Assembly: GCA_963807235.1 (NCBI GenBank)
Contig: CAWEBF010000031.1
Coordinates: forward strand, 1-58,868
DNA: 58,868 nucleotides
Direction: 5' to 3'
Source of the DNA: CAWEBF01 sp963807235
GTDB lineage: Bacteria; Acidobacteriota; Vicinamibacteria; Vicinamibacterales; UBA2999
The notes under the pieces were generated by a model. It saw only the letters and a list, made by a program, of their open reading frames with translations. It searched no databases and was not told the DNA's origin. Made by a program: the position numbers and the translations under genes. Positions 21,741 to 30,406 of this stretch are shown piece after piece (position 1 is the stretch's first letter; each line of letters starts with the position of its first letter).

Positions 21741-23324
21741 TCACGGAGTCGGAGCCTCCCGGCGGAACAGAAGACGGCGCCGTGGACAGGTCGGATTCAT
21801 CGCCCACCGCCGGGTTCGCGACGAAGGCGACGCGCTCACCACCGAGGTCGAGCGTGTAGACGCCGGCCGTTGACGTGGCGCCCACGACGACGGCGCCGCC
21901 CTCGGTGCTGACCTCGAGGGATCGTCCCGCGGGATCTTGCCCGTCAGTGAGACCGGCTCGACTGCGCCGCTTTTCTGCCAGCGAAAGGGATCGCCCGCGC
22001 GAAGCGATGTCGGAGGACGGAACCCATCGGCCAGCCATTCCACGACGTTGGCGAGGAGCAACGGGAACGACGGCTCCAGCGCGAGTCCCGGATCGGTTGT
22101 GTCGAACCGCAGCTCGACGACGCGCCGCCTGCCGTCGTCATCAACGAGGATGACGGGCTGGCTGCCGGCTCGCGCGAGGATCGTCGCCTCGCGCCCTGGC
22201 ACGTCGGCTGCCGGCATCACCTGTAGTCCATCGAGGTTCACCCCCTTGACGACCGGGTGATCCGGGCGCGTGACGACCACCGATGTCCGAGCGGTACCGG
22301 GCGAAGCGACAAGCCTCAGCAGACCCGCGGCCTCGGCGGGCGCTACGGAAGTCACGCCGGCGTGCGACGCGAGCGCCGCCTCTACGAAACGGCTCTGTCC
22401 CTCCACCGCGATCAGAGCACGCGCGGCCGGCGGCACGACGGCGTAGCGGACGTTGTCGGCCGCCAGCGCGTCACTGGTTTCGAGCCGTGCCGTCACGACA
22501 CCGGTGTCCGGAGCGTCGTCCAACCCGATACCGACGCTGCCCGTGCGCTTGGGCGCAGCCTCGATGACGTGACGCGATGGCGTCTGGTCACCGATAGCCA
22601 CGGTGAGGTTTGCGCGTGCGTATCGCTCGCCGAAATTGCGCACCTCAACCGTCAGGCGCAGGCGATCGGGGTTGTCGGGCTCGCGAGCCGCCACGAGCGC
22701 CGTCACGGCCAGGTTGTCGGCCGTGTCACCTACCGGCACCCAGTTCACGCGTGGCGCCCGCACCGGTTCCAGGCGGTCGGAGACGACGTGGATCCGATCC
22801 AGCTGGGGACGGTCCTGCACAGCGCGCGCGACGGCGGCTTCGAGGTCGGCCACGCCGTCTGTCGGCGTCACCGAGGCCAGGAGCGCCTCGAGCCCGGCAC
22901 CAGGGCTCGCTTCACCGACAAGCGCCGGCGTTGCTCCCGCGGTCCACAGGCGCACGCGCGTTCCCCAGCCCATGTCGCCCAGCACCGCGACCGCGCGCCC
23001 GCGGGCGGCGTCCAGACGCGTTCCCTCCCGGTCGCGGGCGGCCATGCTCATCGACACGTCGAGGACGAGAGCCACGGTGGCGGGAGCCACGTCGATCCGC
23101 GGCCCGGCGAGCGCGAGGATCAGCGCGCCCAGAAGTGCGGTTTGCAGCCAGAGGAGCGCGTGCCGCGACGGCTTCGGGCCGAGCGCCGAGTCCCGGCGTG
23201 GCCGCGGCTTCCACAAGAACCGGCCCGCCACGGCCATGCGCTGGCGCGGCGGCTCGTGCCGCACGAGCCACAAGAGCGGCAGAAGCGCCAGCAACGCCAA
23301 TGCCCAGGGCACAACGAACCACAT
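21741..23324 (-). CDS. BatA-type vWA membrane protein (frameshift near 3' end)
   Basis: About 530 residues. The BatA N-terminus is clear: MWFVVPWALALLALLPLLWLV then ALLWLQTALLGALILALAGP. A vWA domain has an intact MIDAS (DVSMSM) but a diverged remainder (RIHVVSDRLEPV). A CARDB-like region (LTVEVRNFGERYARANLTV) and a C-terminal domain (WLADGFRPPTSLRAGDPF) follow. A frameshift near 21.93 kb moves the frame to GVYTLDLGGERVAFVANPAVGDESDL, the usual BatA ending. The stop is then either 21741 or, with the second shift, after the following helix. It follows DUF58 by four bases and is part of the same transcript. Confidence 0.78.
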   Translation of the reverse strand: MWFVVPWALALLALLPLLWLVRHEPPRQRMAVAGRFLWKPRPRRDSALGPKPSRHALLWLQTALLGALILALAGPRIDVAPATVALVLDVSMSMAARDREGTRLDAARGRAVAVLGDMGWGTRVRLWTAGATPALVGEASPGAGLEALLASVTPTDGVADLEAAVARAVQDRPQLDRIHVVSDRLEPVRAPRVNWVPVGDTADNLAVTALVAAREPDNPDRLRLTVEVRNFGERYARANLTVAIGDQTPSRHVIEAAPKRTGSVGIGLDDAPDTGVVTARLETSDALAADNVRYAVVPPAARALIAVEGQSRFVEAALASHAGVTSVAPAEAAGLLRLVASPGTARTSVVVTRPDHPVVKGVNLDGLQVMPAADVPGREATILARAGSQPVILVDDDGRRRVVELRFDTTDPGLALEPSFPLLLANVVEWLADGFRPPTSLRAGDPFRWQKSGAVEPVSLTGKIPRDDPSRSAPRAAPSSWAPRQRPASTRSTSVVSASPSSRTRRWAMNPTCPRRRLLFRREAPTP

Positions 23325-23328
23325 GACG

Positions 23329-24204
23329 TCAGCCGTGGACGCTCAGGAGCCCGACGCGTTCCAGCTCCCTCACGATCGTGTCGTAGGTGGCCGACGCGTC
23401 CATGAGGACGACCGGGATCTGGCGTTCCGCGCAGAACGCGCGCAAGGCACCCTGATGGGCTGCGAGGCCTTCTTTGTAGTCCGCGATGGTGGACCGATCG
23501 ACCACGAGTGCCGCGCCAGAGGGGTCCTCGACGTCCACGAGCTCCGCGTCCTCGAAGGAGGGCTCCAGCTCCTCGCTGGCCAGCACCTGGACGATGACCG
23601 GCGACAGGCCCCGGTAGAGCAGGTACTCCAGTCCCGTGAACCCGGGGTCCGGAGCCAGAAAATCGGAGATCACGACGGCGAGCCCCGGTCCCCGCGCCAC
23701 GGCGCCGTAGCGCATCAGCGCGGCACCGATGTCGGACGCGCCCGACGCCCGCTGGTCCGACAGCGTGGCGAGCGCACGGTGCAGTTGGCCCCTGCCCGAT
23801 GCCGGCGGCATCAGTGCCCGCACGTCGCTGTCGAATGTCGCGATGCCGGCGGCGTCGCGCCGCTCGAGAGCCACGAAACAGAGGACGGTGGCGATGCGGC
23901 TGGCGCACGACAGCTTGTCGGGCGTCCCGATGGCCATCGACGCGCTGGTGTCGACGAGCGTGTGCACCGTCAGGTGCCCATCGGCTCGCGCGACGCGCAC
24001 GACCAGCTGCCGCAGGCGGGCTTCAACGGTCCAGTCGATCGATCGCGGGTCGTCTCCGGGCTCGTAGTGCCTGTACTCCTGGAACTCCAGACCGGACCCC
24101 CGCGTGCGGGCACGCCGCAGCGCCGCTGACAACGCACGGGTGGTGGCGGCGCCGCCTCCGATCGACAGCCCCGCCAGCAACCGCACGTCCTCGCGGGTCA
24201 GCAT
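23329..24204 (-). CDS. DUF58 domain protein
   Basis: A 291-residue soluble protein. The DUF58 hallmark LEFQEYRHYEPGDDPRSIDW is present near residue 40, followed by a vWA-like fold with DTSASM and VVISDFLAPDPG. DUF58 proteins are encoded almost always next to MoxR AAA+ ATPases and are thought to work with them on vWA partners. The start at 24204 (MLTREDV) overlaps the moxR stop by seven bases. No frameshift. Confidence 0.9.
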   Translation of the reverse strand: MLTREDVRLLAGLSIGGGAATTRALSAALRRARTRGSGLEFQEYRHYEPGDDPRSIDWTVEARLRQLVVRVARADGHLTVHTLVDTSASMAIGTPDKLSCASRIATVLCFVALERRDAAGIATFDSDVRALMPPASGRGQLHRALATLSDQRASGASDIGAALMRYGAVARGPGLAVVISDFLAPDPGFTGLEYLLYRGLSPVIVQVLASEELEPSFEDAELVDVEDPSGAALVVDRSTIADYKEGLAAHQGALRAFCAERQIPVVLMDASATYDTIVRELERVGLLSVHG

Positions 24205-25187
24205 GCAGCCAGGACGGCGTCCACGATGGCCCCCGGCGTGATGCGCTCCATCTCGCCGTGGAAGTTGCGAATGATGCGGTGATTGAGCGCGGGCAGCGCC
24301 ATTGCGCGCACGTCCTCGGCCGCCGCGTGGAACCGGCCCGCCAGCAGCGCCGTCGCCTTCGAGGCCAGGATCATCGCTTGCGCCGCGCGAACGCTGGCGC
24401 CGTGCTTGACGTACTTCCGGACGAACTCCGGCGCTTCGGCCGCATCCGGATGCGTGGCGCGCACGAGCCGCAACACGAGCGCCAGGGCAGCCTCCGAGAC
24501 CTCGACCTGGCGAATCAGCGCGTACATCGCCTGCACGGTCTCCGCGCCGTAGCGTGCCGTCACCTGGGGCGATTGGGTGCCCGTCGTCCTGGCGAGAATC
24601 TCCGCCAGATCGTCCGCGCCGGGCATTGCGACCGTCAGCTTGAAGAAGAAGCGGTCGAGCTGCGCCTCCGGGAGCGGATACGTGCCCTCCATCTCCAGCG
24701 GGTTCTGCGTGGCGAAGACGGCAAACGGCTCCGCGATCGGGTGGGTGACCCCGAACACCGTGACGTGCCGCTCCTGGAGGGCCTCCAGGAACGCCGCCTG
24801 CGTGCGGGGCGTGGCGCGATTGATCTCGTCGGCCAGCACGACGTTCGCGAAGATCGGTCCGGGCCGGAACGAGAATTCGCGCGCCCCGGCCGACGTTTCG
24901 GCGAGCAGGTTGGTGCCCGTGACGTCGGCGGGCATCAGATCCGGAGTGCACTGGATACGCGAGAACGCCAGGTCGAGGCCTTCACCGAGCGTGCGCACCA
25001 GCAGCGTCTTGCCGAGCCCCGGGGGACCTTCGATGAGCGCGTGTCCCTGGCAGAAGAAGCAGACGAGCACCTGATCCACCAGCGTGCGCTGGCCGACGAA
25101 CACTCGACCGATCTCGGTCCTCAGGTGGTCGAAGCAGTCGCGGAACATCGCGGCCCGTGTTTCGAGGTCTGCAAGCGTCGTGGTCAT
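24198..25187 (-). CDS. moxR: MoxR-family AAA+ ATPase
   Basis: A 329-residue ATPase. Walker A (GPPGLGKT, near residue 54), Walker B (VVLADEINRATPRTQAAFLEA), sensor 1 (FATQNPLEMEGTYPLPEAQLDRF with the arginine finger region) and a lid domain (LNHRIIRNFHGEME) are all in place. MoxR proteins act as chaperone-like remodelling ATPases for vWA-containing complexes. The start at 25187 overlaps the stop of the upstream gene by ATGA, and it overlaps DUF58 downstream, so the whole set is coupled. Confidence 0.93.
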   Translation of the reverse strand: MTTTLADLETRAAMFRDCFDHLRTEIGRVFVGQRTLVDQVLVCFFCQGHALIEGPPGLGKTLLVRTLGEGLDLAFSRIQCTPDLMPADVTGTNLLAETSAGAREFSFRPGPIFANVVLADEINRATPRTQAAFLEALQERHVTVFGVTHPIAEPFAVFATQNPLEMEGTYPLPEAQLDRFFFKLTVAMPGADDLAEILARTTGTQSPQVTARYGAETVQAMYALIRQVEVSEAALALVLRLVRATHPDAAEAPEFVRKYVKHGASVRAAQAMILASKATALLAGRFHAAAEDVRAMALPALNHRIIRNFHGEMERITPGAIVDAVLAAC

Positions 25188-26333
25188 GGCTCGTTCAGTC
25201 TACTGACGGCGCGGTAGTACTCGCGCACGTACGCGCGATGGCGGGGCGGCACCTCGTCGTGCGCGATCGCGGCTTCCGCGACGTCGCGCGCCCGGGCCAG
25301 CGCAGCGGGGGAGATCGCCCGTGTCGAGGTCCCGGGTGTCAGGGATGCCGGGTCGGGTGAACCGCTGTTGCCCGAGAGTGCCCCGCCGCGCACCCCGCCC
25401 GCGCCTTCACGGACCGGCCCGGCGCCCGCAGTTGCCCCGCCAGGCGCCGGAGCGGGTGCAGTTCCCGGCGCACCCTGCTGCGTGCCACGCCCGCCCGCGG
25501 CTGAAGCCGGCCCCGGCCGGGCCGCTCGTGCGCCGGCCGCCGCATTGGCCTCGCTGCCAGGCTGGCCGGCGGCGCCGCGCTCATCGCGACTGCCGCTCTC
25601 GGCCGCTCCGCGGCCGTCCGCTGCATCGGGACGCTCGCTGTCGTTCGTCACGGCCTCGAGTCGCGTCCGTCGCGGAACCGGCCGGCGCCTGCGCTCCTGG
25701 TTCTGGCAACCGGCCGTCGCCGCGACCATCTTGCGCGGGAGCTCCGGGCGATGTGTTGCGCGCGGGCGATTGGCTACCGGCCGCGGCGCGCCCCGCGCCG
25801 CCCCCCGAGGTCTGCCCATCGGCGTCCGGGCTCCAGGGGGGACTCACCGGCGCCGCCCACAGCGCGAGGCACACGACCGAGACGGCCACCGCCGCCGTCG
25901 TTCGGGAATGCAGCTCGAACGGCAGGGCGCTGGAAACGGCGTCTGGCGTCAGCGAGGCCGAGGCGTCCCGGACGATGAATCGCGCAACCGGGTCGGCCCG
26001 CGGCATCATCCGGACCGCGGTGCTGACGCGATCGGCCAGCCGGAGACGCTTGTCGAGCAGTTCCGCGACGCCTGGCACCGAAGGCGTGCGAACGGCCGTG
26101 ACCACGGCCGCGACGGCCACCGCTATCGCGGCGGCTGCAAAAAGCGCCGCCACGTCGGCCACGCGTGCCCATCCAAGCAGCGCCAGCGCGGCGATGGCAA
26201 GCGGCGCCGAGATGGACACGCTGCGCGTCATCCGCGTCAGGCGGAGCCGTGCGCGTGCGCCGCGCAGGAGCGCCGTCACGTGCGCGTCGGCGGCTCGCAT
26301 CCCGGCGGAGGGCTCGAACGGTGCCTCAGTCAT
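25184..26333 (-). CDS. Membrane-anchored Pro/Ala/Gly-rich protein of the MoxR operon (frameshifted)
   Basis: About 380 residues, no named family. The N-terminal ~190 residues hold three hydrophobic segments (ISAPLAIAALALLGWARV, VAALFAAAAIAVAVAAVV, AVAVSVVCLALWAAPV) separated by LLDKRLRLADRVSTAVRM, which resembles the N-terminal region of DUF4175-type proteins. The rest is a long low-complexity Gly/Ala/Pro linker and a charged C-terminus (DEVPPRHRAYVREYYRAVSRL). A frameshift near 25.66 kb splits it. The C-terminal RAYVREYYRAVSRL is typical of proteins encoded just upstream of moxR. Both ends overlap neighbours by ATGA. Confidence 0.6.
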
Positions 26334-26977
26334 CACGCCCGGCGCTCCGCCAGGTGCTGCCACGTCCGCTGCGCTTGTTGCGCCAGGGCGGCGGCCGTGC
26401 ACGCGGCGACGGCGCCCATCATCAGGGCGCCTGCGAGGCCCGCCGGAGCCACGCGCGTCACGAGCGCCGCCAACACCGTGGCGAGCAGCCACCCGGCGAC
26501 GCGGTTGCCGCTGAAGAGCACGGCCGCCAGTGTCAGTGTGCCCGCGCATGCGCTGAGGGCCAGGATTCGCAGTTGCGCGGCGGCAAGGTCCTGCGGCGCG
26601 AGCACCGAGATCTGTTGCGAAACAACCGCGAGGGGAAGCCCCGTGGCCGCCACGACAGCGGTCACGCCGGCGAGTCCGACGCACGCGCCCAGGACCACCG
26701 TCGAGGGGTGGCGCGCCGTCAGCACGGCCAGCCTGGACACGGTATCGCGGTGCGCGGTGGCGAGGCAGCGAGCGGCCACCCACGGGAGCACCAGCAGCAG
26801 GAGGACGGTCTGCGCGGTTGCGAACTGCTCGAACGGCGGCCGCGCTCCGACCAGGGGAATCCCGTCTCCCCAGACGACGATGTACAGGGTGAGCACGGCC
26901 ACCTGGACCGCCGTCGCGATCCACACGGCCGGCAACCGCACGGCTGCCACCACCTGCCGCCAGGCCAGCGCCAGCAT
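26333..26977 (-). CDS. Six-helix permease-like membrane protein
   Basis: A 214-residue membrane protein with about six helices (VWIATAVQVAVLTLYIVVW, TAQTVLLLLVLPWVAARCL, VVLGACVGLAGVTAVVAAT, AAQLRILALSACAGTLTLAAV, VAGWLLATVLAALVTRV, ALMMGAVAACTAAALA). The layout resembles ABC-2 type permeases, but no ABC ATPase is encoded in the operon portion seen here. Starts and stops share ATGA with both neighbours. The substrate is unknown. Confidence 0.6.
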   Translation of the reverse strand: MLALAWRQVVAAVRLPAVWIATAVQVAVLTLYIVVWGDGIPLVGARPPFEQFATAQTVLLLLVLPWVAARCLATAHRDTVSRLAVLTARHPSTVVLGACVGLAGVTAVVAATGLPLAVVSQQISVLAPQDLAAAQLRILALSACAGTLTLAAVLFSGNRVAGWLLATVLAALVTRVAPAGLAGALMMGAVAACTAAALAQQAQRTWQHLAERRA

Positions 26978-28356
26978 CACGGGACTCCGGACTCGTCTCG
27001 CGCCGAAAGCCGTGCGAGATACGCAGCCACAATCGTCGTGCCGCGCATCATGACGGGCCGGCCGGCCACGGTCAACGGCGCCGCGGCCTCGCGGGTCGTG
27101 CACAGCACCAGGGGCCCCAGCAGCCCGTTCGCGGGTTCGTCTCCCGCGAGTCGCATGGCCTCGATGACACCACCGGGTGGCAGCGTCTCGACCGTGGACG
27201 GTAGAAGGCCGTCCGCGAGCTTGCACGACTCCATCGTGTGCGGCGACACATTCGTGATCCGCACCGACCCGCCGCGGGAATCCACTGTCAGCAGGTCTGC
27301 TCGCACCACGGCCTCCGCGCCGAACGCGCGCCGGGCGCCCAGGCCGAACGTGCCATCCAACGTCGGGAACCCGTCGGCGTCCATGCGCTCGTCGGCGCGG
27401 CCACGAGGTACCGATGCCTCGATGACGCCGTCCAGGGCAGGCAGGCGCAGGGACGTCGTCCCCCGCGATGGGAACTCCGCCACGGCCCGCATCGAAAGCA
27501 GCGCTGCGCCGGTGCCCGGGATCTGTTGCAGCACCGAGCGATGGTGGACCGTCACCGTGCGGCTCTCCCCGACGCGGCCCAATGCCAGCATCGCGAAGCT
27601 GCCCAGCCCAATCGCGGCGGCCACGCCCGCGGCGGTCCAGGCCACACGAACCGGCCGCCGGACGCACACCAACCCCAGGACGAGCAGGCCGGCCATGTAG
27701 GAGATCACCGTCAGGACCAGTCCGCGGCCAGTCGCCGCCGGCAGCCCTCGTGCGACGGAGGGCCTCGCCGCTTGAGGCGTCAGCGACAGGTCGCCCCCGG
27801 CGTCGAGCCGCTTCAGCGTCTCCCACTGTGTCAACGCCGCCGCCTGCTCCGTTCCCAGCGGTGATCGACCCACGGGCCACACCACCGAATCGGCGGCTTC
27901 GTACCCGCGCGGCGAGACCGGCAGGGCGGCGGGCCGCACGACGACGGTGCACGACGGATCGGCCGAATCCGCGACCGGATCGTCGGCCACGCACAAACGG
28001 AAGTGTTCGTCGTCGCGCACGATGCGGATGGGCAGCGCGATCGACGGCACGGCACCGCTGCCGCTCTCGAAGCGCACCTGCATCTGCGCCTCGACGTCGG
28101 AGGTGCGGATCTGAAGATCGATCGTCTTGGTGCCGGGGGAATCGAACACGAGCCGGCGGCGCACCGTGGCATCGCCCCACGAGACCACGAGATCGCCGGC
28201 GAGTCGCGGCTCGGTATTGGTGACCGTAATCTGGACGGGCGCCCACCGGCCCGATCGGGCCAGGCCTCCCAGGCCGGCGGTGGCGGTGAGCGTGGCGCCA
28301 GCGGCGGTAGTCGCCATCAAGGCCACCACGCCGAGCACCGCACTCACCGTCCGCAT
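26977..28356 (-). CDS. Exported beta-rich membrane protein of the MoxR operon, function unknown
   Basis: A 459-residue protein. A signal peptide (VSAVLGVVALMATTAAGA) is followed by a beta-rich periplasmic domain (RWAPVQITVTNTEPRLAGDLVVSWG), then two central helices (GLVLTVISYMAGLLVLGLVCV, VAWTAAGVAAAIGLGSFAMLAL) and another beta-rich domain of about 190 residues. I do not recognise a named family. Only two Cys (LCVADD...PSCTVVV) lie in the first domain and might pair. Its stop overlaps the start of the permease-like gene by ATGA. It is separated from the upstream cistron by about 100 bp holding a hairpin and a CTAG repeat, so it may have its own promoter. Confidence 0.55.
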   Translation of the reverse strand: MRTVSAVLGVVALMATTAAGATLTATAGLGGLARSGRWAPVQITVTNTEPRLAGDLVVSWGDATVRRRLVFDSPGTKTIDLQIRTSDVEAQMQVRFESGSGAVPSIALPIRIVRDDEHFRLCVADDPVADSADPSCTVVVRPAALPVSPRGYEAADSVVWPVGRSPLGTEQAAALTQWETLKRLDAGGDLSLTPQAARPSVARGLPAATGRGLVLTVISYMAGLLVLGLVCVRRPVRVAWTAAGVAAAIGLGSFAMLALGRVGESRTVTVHHRSVLQQIPGTGAALLSMRAVAEFPSRGTTSLRLPALDGVIEASVPRGRADERMDADGFPTLDGTFGLGARRAFGAEAVVRADLLTVDSRGGSVRITNVSPHTMESCKLADGLLPSTVETLPPGGVIEAMRLAGDEPANGLLGPLVLCTTREAAAPLTVAGRPVMMRGTTIVAAYLARLSARDESGVP

Positions 28357-28371
28357 CGTCTTCTGTTCTAC

Positions 28372-28391
28372 GCCCGCCCGGCAGGGCGGGC
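28372..28391 (-). terminator. GC-rich hairpin between operon segments
   Basis: GCCCGCCC (28372-28379) and GGGCGGGC (28384-28391) form a perfect 8-bp stem with a 4-nt loop. It lies between the stop of the toroid gene and the start of the next minus-strand gene, beside a CTAG repeat. It may attenuate transcription; no clean U-run follows. Confidence 0.45.
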
Positions 28392-28405
28392 AATCAAATA
28401 CTGTT

Positions 28406-28455
28406 CTAGCGAGGCGGAGCCTGCATGCTCGTCGGTCCAGGCGCAGCCTCGCTAG
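28406..28455 (+). repeat. CTAG-bounded repeat, diverged 50-bp copy
   Basis: The unit starts CTAGCGAGGCGGAGCCTG and ends GCAGCCTCGCTAG, with perfect 10-bp terminal inverted arms (CTAGCGAGGC/GCCTCGCTAG). The core differs from the 44-bp copies. It sits in the gap between two minus-strand genes and just misses the toroid-gene stop, which is an independent TAA. Confidence 0.85.
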
Positions 28456-28457
28456 AC

Positions 28458-29557
28458 TTACTGCAGGATCGCCTGGATGGCCGCCATCGTGAAGGCGGTG
28501 ACCAGCACCTTGTTGTCCTGCATCTCCGCGCGATCAGTGTTCACCCAGTAGCCTTCCGGGTGCTGCAGCGACAGGAGCTTCCGCCCGAGTTCCTCGCGCC
28601 AGTTGTGCGCGCGGCCGCGGGAGTCGGTGATCGTGGCGTCGCCCATCGCCTGCAGCGCCTTCGCGAACACCAGGTAGTAGTAGTAGACCGTCTTCTGGCC
28701 CATGCCGGGGTTCTCGTCCAGCGTGTAGTTGTCGCGAATCCACTTCGACACGCCCTTCACTCGGGTGTCGTCTTTCTTCACGTTCGCGTACATGTAGCTC
28801 ATCAAGCCGGCATAGCTGACGCTGCCGTAGGATCTCGTGCCGCCGTCCGTGTGATACGTGAAGCCCGGGAAGTAGACGAAGCCGCCGTCGTTGGCCGCCC
28901 ACTTCTGGTCGTTCGTCTCGCTGTTGTTCTGGGTTCGCTGCAGGAAGATCAGCGCCTTCTGCCAGGCTTCGTCGTTCTCGGGCAGCTCGGCGTCGCGCAT
29001 CGCCTGAAGGGCGTACCCAGGCTGATCATGTCGGCGCGGCGGCCGTCGGCGCGGGTGGTGCCACCGTAGCCCATGCCGCCGTACCAGAACTCGTTCTTGT
29101 TCACGCCCTCGCCTTCGTCGAGCATGTTCTCCGCCAGATACCGCCCCGCCCGCAGCATGACGGAGCGGTCCTGTGGACGGCCGCCGGCCGCCAGCGCCGA
29201 GGCCGATACCGCGGTGATGTAGTGGGGGATGGCGCTGTCGTAGATGCCGCCGTTCGGCTTCGCCAGGCTCACCAGGTAGTCGAGCGACTTGCTGACGGCG
29301 GGCATCTGCGCGGCCTTCGACTTGCCGGGCTGCTTGAGGATGGCCGTCGCGGCCAGCGCGGTGATGCCGGGATGCTTCTCCCACGTGCCGTCGGGTGCCT
29401 GCTGCGCTTTGAGGTACGCCTCGGCCTTGTTCAGGCTTTCCATCAACTGTTTCTGCGTGGCCGCGGTCAGACCGGGACGCGACTGCGCCGACGTGTGGAC
29501 GGCAGCGGCCGTCACGGCGGCGAGCACCATGGCGACGAGAGCAAACCTGCGAGTCAT
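28458..29557 (-). CDS. Secreted prenyltransferase/squalene-cyclase-like alpha-toroid repeat protein (one frameshift)
   Basis: About 365 residues. The start at 29557 (MTRRFALV) follows AAAGGA by six bases; a signal peptide (FALVAMVLAAVTAAAVHTSAQ) is clear. The mature part holds alpha/alpha-toroid repeats: AYLKAQQAPDGTWEKHPGITALA, KSLDYLVSLAKPNGGIYD, KALIFLQRTQNNSE, GGFVYFPGF, SKWIRDNYTLDENPGMG and LLSLQHPEGYWVNTD. The DxDD motif of true cyclases is not visible, so it is more likely a structural or binding protein in the periplasm. A single frameshift lies near 29.02 kb. It is the second cistron of the operon, 12 bp after the upstream gene. Confidence 0.78.
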
Positions 29558-29568
29558 GCGATGTCCTT

Positions 29569-30357
29569 TCAGTGCTGGTGTACCGACGGTTCCGATGCGA
29601 TGCGAGAGTAGACGCCGCCGAGCGCCGCCGCGCAGGCCGCCGCAACGGCCACATACAGCGCCGCCGCCGCTGGCCATCCGGGCACCGGCACCTGGACGTG
29701 CGCGAGCGGCGAGATCTGATACAGCGTGTCGGTGCGCATCACGTCGATATGCGCGGCCGACGATACCGCGAGCAGGGGGTTGGCCGCCACCGCCCACTCG
29801 ACCACTGCGCCCGGCAGGCGGTCCACCAGCGCGCCGGCGACGAGGATGCCCAGGGAGCCTGCCAGGGCAAGAACGAGGCTGAGCGCGCCCGCGTCCAGCG
29901 GTTCCTCGAACCAGCCGGCCGCCAGCGCACCCGTGAGCGCCAGCGCCAGCGCCGCCGCCCCCTGAACGATGTGGGCCGCGAACAAAGGCGTGGAAACCGT
30001 CTCTCCCGCCGCCACGGCGAGCATGGCGGTCAGGCCCGCGGCCGCGGCGGTCCAAGACACCGCGGCGACGAGCAGCGTGCCACAGGTTCGGCGAGTGGCG
30101 GCCCAGGCGCCGTCGAGAAGAGCCAGGCCGCGCGCACGTGCCGCGACTGTCACGCCGGCCAGCGGCGCCGCAATCAGCAGCGCGGCGGTCGAAAACAGGA
30201 TTGCCACGGGCGCCAGGCCGCGCCAGTCGGCGGGAGACAGCCACGCACGAGGCTCGAGAATCGTCACGATTGAGGCAAGTGTGGCGACAAGGGGCAGCAA
30301 CGCCCCTCCCACGACGTACGAGCTGTATCGGCCCCGCGAAGCGGGGCCAGGAGACAC
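29569..30357 (-). CDS. Permease-like integral membrane protein
   Basis: About 262 residues with six or seven helices (YVVGGALLPLVATLASIVTIL, LAPVAILFSTAALLIAAPLAG, TLLVAAVSWTAAAAGLTAMLA, IVQGAAALALALTGALAAG, LSLVLALAGSLGILVAGALV, AALYVAVAAACAAALGGVYS). The pattern matches ABC-2-like permeases from this operon type, but no ATPase partner is encoded here. The first ~13 residues of the longest frame are coded by a hairpin-bearing repeat region; a GTG near 30309 (VGGALLP) is a better start. It heads the operon, about 50 bp downstream of the TonB receptor stop. Confidence 0.55.
   Translation of the reverse strand: MSPGPASRGRYSSYVVGGALLPLVATLASIVTILEPRAWLSPADWRGLAPVAILFSTAALLIAAPLAGVTVAARARGLALLDGAWAATRRTCGTLLVAAVSWTAAAAGLTAMLAVAAGETVSTPLFAAHIVQGAAALALALTGALAAGWFEEPLDAGALSLVLALAGSLGILVAGALVDRLPGAVVEWAVAANPLLAVSSAAHIDVMRTDTLYQISPLAHVQVPVPGWPAAAALYVAVAAACAAALGGVYSRIASEPSVHQH
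30330..30348 (-). terminator. Hairpin downstream of the TonB receptor gene
   Basis: GGCCCCGC (30330-30337) and GCGGGGCC (30341-30348) form a perfect 8-bp stem with a GAA loop. It lies about 55 bp after the TonB receptor stop on the minus strand and overlaps the 5' end of the next open frame, which argues for a later start of that gene. Confidence 0.5.
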
Positions 30358-30396
30358 TGCCCTCGCGGGGCGAAGCCAAGGTGCTGCCAGGGCGAA

Positions 30397-30406
30397 GCCT
30401 CGCTAG
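30397..30406 (+). repeat. Half-copy of the CTAG repeat
   Basis: GCCTCGCTAG matches one terminal arm of the 28406-28455 element. On the minus strand it supplies the TAG stop of the TonB receptor right after the C-terminal Phe codon. The rest of the element is replaced by diverged GC-rich sequence with another hairpin. Confidence 0.6.
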
